Origin: Udeniomyces pyricola
Taxonomy: Eukaryota > Basidiomycota > Tremellomycetes > Cystofilobasidiales > Mrakiaceae
DNA: 64,000 bases
Reading direction: 5' to 3'
Assembly (NCBI GenBank): GCA_039545295.1
Contig: BCIK01000005.1
Location: 531,142-595,141, forward strand
Made by a program: the position numbers and the translations under genes
In this document: in pieces, positions 53,986 through 64,000 of the stretch
Position numbering within the stretch: position 1 is the stretch's first letter
Layout of the letters: each line of letters opens with the position of its first letter
The notes under the pieces: generated by a model
What the model was told of the DNA's origin: nothing
The model's database searches: none
What the model saw: the letters and a program-made list of their open reading frames with translations, nothing else

Positions 53986-56900
53986 TCAACCCGACACCAC
54001 CGCGTGCAATCCATATACCTCCCTCCTAACCCTATAATAGATATCTCCCGCGCCCCCTTCAATCTCGATCCGCCCTGCTTTCCCCTTCCTGACCGCGACG
54101 ACTTCGTTCTCGACGGCCGCTGCCTGGTCATCCATATCCATCTCTGTCCCTTCTGGCATTCCACAGACGAGCACACCGTCGCCGACAAACTCGGCGGCGA
54201 TCCCAAGGCGTTGCAGCTTGGTCTTAAGTAACGTGAGTTTGAGGTCGCCGATGAAGAGGGAAGTCGGCAGGGCTTGAGGGATGGAAGGGTCGAATGAGAG
54301 AGATTTGGTGGGTGAGAGAGTCGAGGTGAGAGAGGTGGCGATGGAAGGAACGGAAGGTTCGAGAATAGGAATCGTCGAATTGGAAGGGAAAGTGTAACGA
54401 CCTGTGACTTGAGCGATCTCATAGTCTTCGTACTGTGAGAACGATCACGAGACGAGAGAAGTTGTAGAGGTTGGCGATTCAATGGAAATGTGATTGTCAA
54501 TATGCTGTAGACTGACGCTGGCTCACAAAAGAGAGAGAGAGAGAGAGAGAGGGGGAAGATACACATAACGATAACAAAAAGAAAAGGAAAACGCACTTTG
54601 GACATGTTGAGTGTTGGCATCAAGCCATCGCCCAAACTCAACGGGTACGACACCATATCTTCTCCGATCCGAAGGGATTCTCCTAGGTGAGGGGCGTAGA
54701 TCTCAGAGGTCATGGTCGGGAGAGCCTTGCACGTCTCTGTAAGCTCTTCGGCGGCAGAAGACGTGCCATGCACAAGGATCTAATCCACACCAAAACAAAG
54801 CGAAAAAAAGAAAGAAAGAAAAAACCAACCCAAAATGGAGCCGAGAAGACAAATTAGTCATGGAATTAGTCCACGGATAAAAATGAAACTTTCAACGTAC
54901 CAAACGACGAGGGTTGACTTGAGGAACGATCGTCTTAACGGCTCGACCGTCGTTCAATCCCTCCATGTCGGCAAAGTAGAGGCCACACCGAACATGAATC
55001 GAATGGGAGTCGACGATGAATTTCGAAGGAGGCTCAGGCGGCGTTTTCTGATGGGAGTCAAAAGGAAAGAACCCCAACAAGCACCAAGAAGAATAACAAG
55101 CAAACGAACAGTCAAGTCAATTTCCAAAGCCTGAACTCGCAAGCGTCACAAGCGAGCGCAAAGAGAGAAACTGATTTGAAGCGTCGGTCAACGCGACATC
55201 AAGGAAGATGATGCCTTACCTGCTTTTCTTCCTCCTCTGCCCGCCTCTTCTTCGCCGCTCTGACAAACTCAGTCTCTCCGACCTCTTCTTCAATCTCCCT
55301 TCCTTTCCTCAACCAAACCCCAACATCGATGGCCTCTCCATACAGATCAATCTTGCGTGACCGTCGATCCTTGTCTCCACCTGGGAACATTCGGAACCGG
55401 GGCGCAGTGGAAGCCGAAGCCGACTTAAAGAACGTGGCCGATCGGGTACTTTGACCCTTGACGTAGATATCGAACGAGACTTGACGATCGTCGTTGGTAT
55501 CCCCACCGGCGTCGTCCCAAGAGTCGAGTCCGTTGCCAACACCCTTGGAAGGACGAGATGTCCCCTCGTCCGCGTCAGAATCACCCTCCGAGTCATCGTC
55601 CTCGTCCGATTCAATCTCGTCAGCTTCCAGCAGCTTATGAGCTCTCGTCTTGGCGATCGCCTTGAAGGCTTCTTTCTCGGCGGCGAGCCGGATCGCCTCG
55701 AGGTGATCGGCGAGCTCCTGACCGGATAGCGGAACCTTGGTGTTGATCTATGACGATAGGACGAACGGGAAATCAAAATTATCAACACAATCAGTCAACG
55801 CTCCAGATCCTACGAGGTGAGTGCAACTCTCAGTAGGATCAACCGTTTCTCAAAACCCAACGGAGAAGCAACCCACTTCGATGTCCATCTTTTGATCCGA
55901 TCCAATCGGAGTTCCAACTTCTCCCTCCCCAGCCTTCTTGCCTCTCTCCTGTCGGCCGTTCCACATCTCAAAGAGCTCAGAGCCAAGCGTGTTGGGCGTC
56001 CCACGGGAAGTGAGGACGATGAGGGCGTTGAGGTTCTCGGCGAGCTGAGTGAAGAGCGTCCTCGAGGGACCGTGCGACATGGATGGCGGGATTGCCAGGA
56101 TCAGTTTGGGACGAGACGCTGGGTAGGTTGCAGTGAGAGCCGCGACGGAATCGTAGAATCGGAGATGCCTGATCAAGGAAGAGAGAGCAAGATCGCCGGT
56201 AAGGCAAAAAAAAAATGCAAGGTTCATGAGTGTAAGCCCTAACACTCTCATCATTGCATCAAACACTACCCACCCGGTCGTGCGAACAAGATATCCTCGC
56301 TCGTGATTGGAAAACTGACCGAAACTCCAACGGATGCCCTCTCATCTCCCCCGCGTTTCGTCCCCGACCGATCCCGCCATCGCCTGCCGCTTCGCCACTA
56401 GCGACGGAGCCTCCCATCCACTCCATCAGACTCCTCGCAAAATCAATCATCTGCTTCCCCGTCCGGCTGACCAAGCACAGAGGATACGTCCAGTTGCGGC
56501 CTTGAGAGTGGGCTTGATTGATGGACCAAGACCAGTGCTGATCGAGGAGGATGAGAAGCTCGAGCAGTCGAGTCGAAGGGTCCACGGGGAAGAGGAGCGA
56601 TCCGTTCGATTGGAGGGTGGCCGTGACGAGCTCTAACACGATCAAAAAATGAAACGAGAGTAAATTGTAAAGTGAAGCGATGAAAGAGAGATTATCAGGT
56701 ACAAAGAATTGAAAGAAAAGAAGAAAAGAAAGCAGAAAAACAGAAAACGAAACAAAAAAAAAACCAATGGCTTTGCCAACACTTACGTAGCAGAGCGCCA
56801 TCGCGTTCTCTCCTCTTGACGTTCTTCCACTGAACCCGATCGACGTCGGTGATGAGCAAATCAGGTCGTCCCAATCCTTCGTGGATGCCTTCGCCCTTTT

Positions 56901-58120
56901 CTTTCAGAAGCGCCGTGCCGTCGAGATGGCGTTCCTTGGTGTGGTTCATACCGACAGCATGAAGGATAGTACCGGAAGAGGGTGAACGGATTTTCCAGAT
57001 GGTACCTCCGAGGGTGTGTCCGGACGAGAACGCAGTGAGAGTGAGAGACGAGAGGGCACCTGAGGAGCGAGACCATCAAGGGAATAAGATCAGCAAGGTA
57101 CCATCGACGAACCTTAACGAGTCTGTCTGCTCCTTCTCTCCCACTTTCAGACAACACACCCACAAGCTTCTTGAGCGAGATTGAACGCCAATGCGACTCA
57201 CCCATCAACCTGGTCGGACTTTCATACTTGACACGCGTAATGAACTCAAACGCCTCAACCACTTCTTCTCCCGTCGCGACCCACTTCCGACGCCTCATCT
57301 TCCTCTTGACGAGGACCTCACTCGTCTCCATCCCACCATTCCCATTCTTCTCCTCATGGCTCTCCACACCCTGAGAAGCGACCTTTGTCTCGACTTTGAC
57401 TTCGTGTTTGTCATCCACCTCCATCTGACCGACTTCATTCGGTCCTCTCCCTCCCGTTTCCGTCTCGTCGTTAACCTCTTTCCTTTCCTTTTCGACGTCG
57501 TCTTCTTCCCAAAGCGAGCCATCCATCTCTTGACGCCATCCTTCGCATTCATCTGCACAACTGACGCGACCCATCGAAGCTACGGGGACCGTCGCGTAGA
57601 CAGGACATGTCAAGCCCAGTTGGGACCGAGCGAAAGGGTAGTAGCCGAGATGGATGAGGGAAGAGTGAGTGAGGAGAACGAGGTCGACTGAGGGTGCATG
57701 GCTGTAAAAACATGAGACCTCCCAAGAAAAAGAGCAAGGTGAGAAGAGTCAACAGGAGGTGTCGAGTCAGTAAGAAGGAAATCATCGTCACGTCCAAACC
57801 CGATTCGTCGCGATCAGATCAAGCTTCTTTCATGCAGAAAAGAAAAGAAAAAAAAAGGAAAGAAAGAGATGAATCTTCTTTCCCCCCCCCCTCCTTCTCT
57901 CTCCCCTCATTCATCCCGAAAGCGAAACGTACAATCTCAAGAGTTTCTCATACTCTCCCTCAGGTTCGTTGCCTTCGAGTGCGCGTCGGAGATCGGGCGA
58001 GCCACAATCGACGAGGATCTTGATGTCGTCGAGCTGGATGAGGTAGGCTAAAGGTGGGGTCGCAGCCGATGAGGAAGAGGCCACTTGGGATGACGAAGAT
58101 AGTGGGGTAAAGGTGATCAT
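53986..58120 (-). CDS. CFT2: Cleavage and polyadenylation factor subunit Cft2/CPSF100
   Basis: Non-catalytic metallo-beta-lactamase/beta-CASP partner of the Ysh1/CPSF73 endonuclease in nuclear mRNA 3'-end formation. The ATG at 58120 opens MITFTPLSSSSQVASS, then AYLIQLDDIKILVDCGSPD. The usual HxHxDH metal motif reads LLTHSSLIHLGYYPFARSQ, so ligands are missing as expected for CPSF100. Later landmarks are FITRVKYESPTRL, LTLTAFSSGHTLGGTIWKI, LLITDVDRVQWKNVKRRERD, NGSLLFPVDPSTRLLELL, LDQHWSWSINQAH, NPRRLILVHGTSSAAEEL and YEDYEIAQVTGRYTFPS. The stop is at 53986, after IYYRVRREVYGLHAVVSG. Two acidic low-complexity inserts interrupt the beta-CASP region (near 57350-57540 and 55560-55640). About eight introns. 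Confidence 0.9.
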
Positions 58121-58566
58121 CGGTGTAGTTCGTTGATCGTCGTCCACGGGAATGACCCGAGAGTATAGAGAGTGGTGGGAGGGAAAGGGGAAGGGACGGG
58201 CTGATCGCCTGTGGAGGAACGCGTAGCTAAGATGGTTCGAGGACGGTTGCTGGGGTTGCTTCAGCGGTCGGTTGGATGATCGAGCATCGCGTCGGATTCG
58301 ACGACAAGAAGCGAAACAAATATTTATGTATTACATTCAATGTCATTATTCCAGCAATTAACCATCTGTTTTGGTGCGTTATATATTTGCCTATCCTCTG
58401 ACACTACCATATCATGGTCTATCAAGTTGTTTTTTGGGGTGCCCAGTATTCAAGCCCAACAAGACATCTTTTAAAGCTGTTCATCATATCACAGAACAGA
58501 AAAAAAAACCCGAGGAAGATCTGATTGTCTGGTTCGAGTCGTCTAAATCGTTCCCTCAAGAAGACC

Positions 58567-58603
<37 letters not shown>

Positions 58604-58729
58604 TAAAACAGATGAAGCTATCAAATCTTCAAGCCGACTTGATCTGACCAGAATCTGATCACCAACACGAATTCCAGCGTCCGTATTTCGTTGAGCACCC
58701 ACGTCGTCAACCCCCGACCAGCAAGCGCA
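58121..58729. other. intergenic region with AAT microsatellite
   Basis: About 600 nt between CFT2 and the membrane-protein gene. It contains an (AAT)n microsatellite at about 58567-58602 and AT-rich sequence from 58310. No gene recognised. Confidence 0.5.
58567..58602. repeat. (AAT)n trinucleotide microsatellite
   Basis: About twelve uninterrupted AAT/ATA units, intergenic. Likely polymorphic. Confidence 0.9.
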
Positions 58730-61394
58730 TCATGCACCATAGAGAGGCAACTTGATCCTCAAATCCATCACCCCAAAGATGAAAGAGCAAGAAAAGCAAA
58801 CGGCCAGTAGACATCCGGTGCTAAGGATCGAGTTGTAGACATTACTGAGCAAGCAAGATGAAAGTGCACGCGTCGACAAGGGCAAGATTAGACATATGGA
58901 TGAATGTGCGTTAAGTTCGCAGAGTTCTTTGATCAGCCCTACGGAAACCGTATATGGACGAGGAGTATCAAACAATTCAACAGGAGAAGATATAAATGGA
59001 AACTTGAGAACATACCACCATCCTCGGAACCCACCAGGAGAACACGAGCCACCCCATCCGACAGCAAGCCCGAACCCAGCCAGCCAACCGACCGACAAGA
59101 TGCCATCGTGCCAAACCCGTATCTTCATCTCCTTCCTCGCCACATCAAACCGAAATCTTCTCCCAATATAGTCGATTCCAGCATCTCTTGGGCCTCGGGA
59201 TAGATCTGTCCTTGGCACATCATCGTCTGAACTGGAGTCGGAATCGGTAGACGAATCGGAGGAACGTGAAGACCAAATGTCGGCGTCTTGTCCTCTCGAT
59301 CTATGACCTCTTGCTTCATCTCGCTCGGCCCTTTTCTGCCTTGTCCGATTTCTCCTTTTCCTCCTCTGCTTCTTCCTCTGAGAATGAGGTGGTAAGAGCG
59401 CCCTAGGATCAAGAACGAGATTGACGTGCATACCCGCTGAAGATGCTTGGTGCTTTCCCTTTCCTCTACGATGGCGCTGCGACTGGTGATCAGGAGGGAA
59501 ACTCGATGGCAAGGGGACAAAGACCGAGGTCGCGCCTCCACCATGATCATACATCGAAAGTTGTTTCCGTATAGGTGAGCAACATAGCGGTCGAATGAGG
59601 ACAAAGACGAAATAGGCGAGGGTAGTGATCACGGTGAGGCCGTAGATGAGGTAGGTTGGGTAGGCGGACGATTGGAGGGGTACAACGATCGGCTTGAGGA
59701 ACTTTAAACGCCCGATACAATAGGGGTAGATGAACCAACAAGGTGCAATCATGACATGCATCAGCCAAATGCCGGAAATGAAAAGCGAGTATAACCAGGC
59801 CATCAGCGCAACTCACGAATAAAAGGTAAACCTCCAGGCTAACGGCCAGGACTATCAACGTTCCTTGCAACCACCTCAGAGCCAATCGCTTCTTGGGACC
59901 ATGAACAATCAGATTCCCTCGATAAGTCAACTCTCCAACTTGGAGTCTCTCCTCATGGGTTCTGTTCCCTCCTTCTCTGGTTCTGCCAGCATCGAGCGTC
60001 CGCTGGTTTCTCTCAACCTTTTCCCCAAACTCTCGCTCGAGCCTTCGGATCCGATCCTTCTTGACCTTGGCTTTTAGTCCACTTTCGCTCATCCCATCGT
60101 CTCCCAGATTCAGATCGCCATGGTCTGGTTCGTCAAGGGTATCGCCTGTCAGTCCCGCTCGGTGCGCTTCCCGAGGCGTGGCCCCCGTTTTGGCGACGAA
60201 CCAATCTCGCGAGAACCGAGGGAACGTCTTGAGAGCTCGGCGGGAAATGGGATTGTCATCTGAGTGAGAGGAGAAAGAGCCTTCGGACCGAGGACGACTG
60301 TGCTTTGTAAGCACGTGGTGAGGTGGAATGGCGTCAGGAGAAAACAGATTTGGACGGAGAGGATAATGAACTCGAGATGCGGGTTGATCATCGTTGCCAT
60401 CGCCGGCTGGAAAATCGGAAAGTGACGGCTCGTAGGTGTATCTGGGAGAGGAGAGTGTTGGAGAGGGGATGGTCAGGCGGCGAGGGTCGAGTTGAAAAGG
60501 CACCGCCACATCAGGAGGCGAAATTACCGAGGGGTAGAAGGGGTACAAGTGAGGTCGAAGGTCGGATGACGGCGGTGAGAAAGCAACAGGTTCGGAGCGC
60601 AAGTCATAGGTATCCAAGGTTGAAGATGGCACTGGTGGAAGTGATATAGACGGTCGAAGTGGATCCGAAGCGTAAAATCGATTATCGAGCACGGTCTGCT
60701 GGGGGAGGGGAACCGAGCGCGACTGAAGGGTGTCGGCATACGCTTCAAGGGTCAAGACTTCGACCGAGGCATCAGTCGGATCACGCTCATGATCAGCGAC
60801 CAGAGGAGGTGAGGGGGTTGCCACTGTCGTGGGCGGCATAGGTGAAACGGTTGAAGGTGGAAGATAGGGATCGGTATGATGCTGAGGGGGGTAGAAAGCA
60901 TCGTTGTCATGAGGAGGTCTTTGGTGGGCGTTCGGGTCGTATGCATGAGCGTGATGGAGACGGTTGTGATCAAAGCCAAGGTGGGGCTGGTCTTGAGAGT
61001 CCGGTCGGGTATCGTCCATGATCCAGAGGTAGCCACCAGGTTGATGAGCTGTACTCAACAACGAAGAAGAGGGGGACGAAAAATTGTCATGAGGTACGTG
61101 CGGTCTAAGAGGCTGGCGTCGATGATGATCGTTGAGGGGGTAATCTGGGGCTGGTGATTGAGTTGTTGAAGGAGCATGAGAAAACATGAGACCATGGGTG
61201 TACGGGAAGAGCTGGAGATTGCTCGACACTATGGGGGACAGGTGAGCGACCGAAACTAAAGGAGGAGGGAGAGGAACGAGAACATCTAAAGCCCCGGAGT
61301 CTGCTGCACGATCAGGCTCAGCCGTCGGATAGGGGTAGGTCAATAGGGGAAGCTGGACGAAGAGGCACGTGCCTGGCCAGATGAGAGATGACAT
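58730..61394 (-). CDS. Multi-pass membrane protein with long disordered N-terminus, unrecognised
   Basis: The first exon, from an ATG at 61394 (alternatives 61187 and 61022), is a long His/Pro/Ser/Asp-rich region with a basic coiled segment (KAKVKKDRIRRLEREFGEKV). It reaches a first helix, LRWLQGTLIVLAVSLEVYLL. A GTGAGT donor then allows a splice to FLKPIVVPLQSSAYPTYLIY and GLTVITTLAYFVFVLIRPL (second helix). A basic/Ser-Asp-rich loop follows (RKKQRRKRRNRTRQKR; SSDSSTDSDSSSDDD). Two more helices are readable: GILSVGWLAGFGLAVGWGG, and after another intron NVYNSILSTGCLLAVCFSCS. The stop is at 58730, after LPLYGA. I do not recognise the family. The acceptor after the first helix is uncertain, because the intron itself is open and hydrophobic in another frame. 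Confidence 0.6.
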
Positions 61395-62226
61395 CTGAGA
61401 GAGGGAAAGCGGTCCCGATCAAAAGAGTGAAGGAGGAAAGAACGTGGGCCATGAGGGCACGCATGCAATCGACCGATATCAGAAGGCGGTAGCATGGTGC
61501 AAGGTGAAGACAAGTGTGAGATCTGGCGGGATCACGCATGAGTGGCAACTACTAGTGACGATAGTCAATGGACAAAGTGATCAACTCATGATTGAATGAT
61601 AGAACAAGCGCGCGCCTCACAACAAGACGTGTCGATTTCGACGGGTCCGAGTCTGTACCGGGTCGATGATAAAACCAGGACAGCGCATTCAACGTTGCAT
61701 CTTACTGAATATCACACATGTAAAATTAAACTGATTATCGACCAAAGCAAACCACAAAGGAATGTAAACATGGTGAATATATATATATATAAGAGGCGAA
61801 TGAGTGTGAGCCCAGGGCGAGGGAGGAAATATAGATGCTAGATAATCAAGTGCACGCCTGCATGAGGCAGTACGAGATGGTCGAAACTGATAGGAGGATG
61901 GCTAAGGCCCTGTCCATTTGTAAGAGAAAGATGGGATATCACAAGATAGATGGGGATCATGGACCGAGGAGGACAAGATACGAGGTGCTGGAGATAATTG
62001 ACAGGGCCAGGAAGGGAAAACAATTCGGAAAGAAAACAAAGAAAAAAGGACATGAACCGAAAGCATCGGAAGTGCGAATGCAACCCAAGACATGTCAAGA
62101 TCTAGAAAGAAAGAGAGAAAACGAGCGACTATAACCCCCCAAAATAGAGACAAAGAAAAGAACCAGAAACGAAAACAAAAACAAAAATTGAAAACGAGGT
62201 ACTGTGGATTCCCTCTTTTTTTCAGT
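61395..62226. other. intergenic region, membrane-protein gene / subtilase
   Basis: About 830 nt between two minus-strand genes. ATATATATATATA lies near 61776-61789, and A-rich sequence 62020-62200 is the 3' flank of the protease gene. CTCTCTCAG precedes the ATG at 61394 on the minus strand and could be a splice acceptor from an unseen 5' exon. Confidence 0.4.
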
Positions 62227-64000
62227 TTAGGCCTGCTTGACAGTGAACGCGGGAGAGAGCCAACTCTCGTAGTTGGCCTCTTGGCTGTCATCGCCAAAGA
62301 ACTTGAGGCCTCGGACGAGGACTTTGTAGGTGCCATTGGGAACTTTGGTGCCCGAGGCGGTGTAGAGTCCATCACCGGCTCGAGCGGAAAGAGAGGTGCT
62401 GAAATCTGTCAAATCCCAAGCGTCGAAAAGACAAAAGTTTAGGATCGTTTTGTCTGTCTTTGAATTTACCCATCGAGTCAAAAGACACGATTGAGAACAG
62501 ACGAAGAAAGGTGTAGGAAAAGGAGAAGAGATCGACGAACAGAGGACACCGTTAGGATCTGTGGCACTAAAGGCGGCGCTTGAATGCCCGTTTCGGTAAT
62601 TGTACAGGGCCTACAAGAAAGCAAGCGGAACGAAGTTGTCAGGACAAGATTGGCCTTGACCACTAACAAAACTAGACGACTAGGAAAGCAATGAAAGGCG
62701 ATAGAAACAAGAGGAAGTTTATCGGTTAAACGATTTCACTCACCGTCTGCAACCTGCCCAAACTTCCAACCTCTGGCTCACTCGCTCTCTTGACGACCCT
62801 CAAGAATCTCTTCTCGGTTCCAGCGGTCACGTTAACGCCGGATCCACCAATCGTCGGGTTGAAGAGCGTCTCGGCTGGGACGAGATCAAACAGCAACTTT
62901 GCCGTGCCACCGATGAGCCGGTAGACAAGGTCGGGCTTATCGCCGTTAGCAAAAGTGTAGACTGGAGCAGAAGAAAGGGTAGGGACGGTAGTGGAGTTGG
63001 TCGAATCAGTGGTGTTGCTCGAAGAGGTCGAGTTGGTGACTGCAGAAGAGGTCGAAGGGAGAGGGATAAAGGTCGAAGTAGCGTTGCTGGCAGGAGTAGG
63101 CGTAGTTGAGTTGGCGGCGGCAACGATGCTGAGGTCAGAGAACGAGGTAGTGATCATCGATCGAGCATTGATGACTGCGACACCCGTGGCCGTCGAGGAG
63201 GAAGTACCGTTGATGGGCTCGTTAGTGTTGGGATCCACGAGGGCCGGAAGGGCGTAACCAAAGATGTCGTCGCTAGTATCGAAGATGGGGAAATCGCTGT
63301 ACATGGAGGCAGCAGTACCAGCATACGGGATGCTGTAAGACTGAGCACCATCGGCACTCTCGATCTTTACGAAGCCTGAGTAGACGGGAACGTGAGTCGC
63401 ATCCAGGCCAGAGGGCGCCGCGATAGTGACTTTGACTTCGGCACTTGCACCAGAGGCAACCGTGATGTAGGTCTCGGAGAAGGAAATTTGGGCGGAGCCG
63501 TCGACCTGCGGGACAGGACCCAGGTTGGGTTGAACCCCTTGCTCCCCGAATGTGAGGGCGGCCAAGGCTGGGGCGTGAGAGATTCGGTAAGAGGTCGATG
63601 AAGTTCCCGTGTTGGCGACGGTGACGGAAAAGGAGGTGATGGCGTGAAGAGTATCGTTGAGGGGAACCTCGCCCGGAGTGATATAGGTCTGGAACTTGAC
63701 GGCCGAGTACGCGTCGACGAGACCCGCACCTTGTTGGGCGACGGTCTGGAGAGAAGTGCCGTTGACAACCGTGGGAACACTACGTAGGACAGGAGAGACA
63801 GCGAGAGAAAGGCCAGTAACGTGTCAGTCAAGACCAGAGTGGTGCCGAGGCAGTGGGGAAGAGGAACAGGACGAATTCTCACGGCACAGCCGTGGTCTCG
63901 AGGATGGATCGAATAGAGATGGGATCCATCTTGCCGTTAACTTGGAGCATCAATGCAACAACTCCAGAGATGAAGGGGCACTGGCAAAGGAAGGAAGAAC
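62227..64000 (-). CDS. Secreted subtilisin-like serine protease (S8), C-terminal part
   Basis: The gene runs off the right edge. The first exon in view reads CPFISGVVALMLQVNGKM, the sequence just after the catalytic Ser (GTSMA) of S8 proteases. An intron lies at the window edge, so the Ser itself is outside. Then come DPISIRSILETTAVP, TVVNGTSLQTVAQQGAGLVD and YSAVKFQTYITPGEVPLND, which lead into the fibronectin-like domain of Vpr/C5a-peptidase-type subtilases (FSVTVANTGTSSTSYRISH, then YSGFVKIESADG). A Ser/Thr/Asn-rich insert with many N-x-S/T sites lies near 62990-63110. The final exons give ALYNYRNGHSSAAFSATD and LVRGLKFFGDDSQEANYESW, ending TVKQA at 62227. An extracellular protease is the likely role. 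Confidence 0.87.

Noticed and set aside
59547..59820. Continuation of the first-exon frame of the membrane protein beyond VYLLF
   Set aside because: The residues become Cys/His/Arg-rich and unlike protein, while the alternative frame gives clear helices and a consensus donor lies at the switch.
1..64000. Transposons, tRNA/rRNA genes, CRISPR arrays
   Set aside because: No transposase, reverse transcriptase, terminal repeats, tRNA T-loop consensus or rRNA sequence was noticed on reading; only simple repeats are present. A tRNAscan or repeat-library search was not possible here.

Overview
The window is nuclear DNA of a filamentous or yeast-like fungus, almost certainly a basidiomycete. Genes are dense and on both strands. 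Nearly every gene is cut by many short GT-AG introns (roughly 45-150 nt, donors GTAAGT/GTGAGT/GTACGT, acceptors mostly CAG/TAG). The products are typical fungal housekeeping, secreted and transport proteins. I cannot fix the genus. Exon-intron structures were deduced by eye from frame continuity, splice consensus and remembered family motifs, so individual junctions may be off by a few bases.

Left part (1-26.6 kb): the 3' portion of DUG2 (glutathione degradation); an ATO/GPR1-family acetate transporter; NTH1 (base-excision DNA glycosylase), divergent from MGE1 (mitochondrial GrpE); NAA38 (NatC auxiliary subunit), divergent from a GH15 glucoamylase; a secreted amidase-signature hydrolase with an elaborate upstream region, divergent from TBCA (tubulin cofactor A); STRAP (WD40 protein); and a small predicted tail-anchored protein.

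Central part (27.5-35.2 kb): a copper-uptake cluster. A Ctr-type copper transporter on the minus strand diverges from a BIM1-like X325 (LPMO-like) GPI-anchored copper protein. A ferric/cupric metalloreductase follows on the plus strand. Reductase, cell-surface copper binder and Cu(I) channel are the parts expected for high-affinity copper import. The CTR gene also has a 12-nt microexon that carries the core of the MxxxM copper-selectivity motif.

Right part (36.6-64 kb): a 1,130-residue intronless Ser/Pro-rich disordered protein; GCG1 (ChaC-type glutathione cyclotransferase, a second glutathione-degrading enzyme in the window); a large Ssd1/Dis3L2-family protein that combines NDR-kinase-type phosphosites with an apparently intact RNase active site; CFT2 (CPSF100, mRNA 3'-end processing); an unrecognised multi-pass membrane protein; and the C-terminal part of a secreted subtilisin-like protease running off the right edge.

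I saw no transposon, rRNA, tRNA or CRISPR array. Homopolymer C (or G) runs, often in intron pyrimidine tracts, are a recurrent oddity; one contains an unresolved N.
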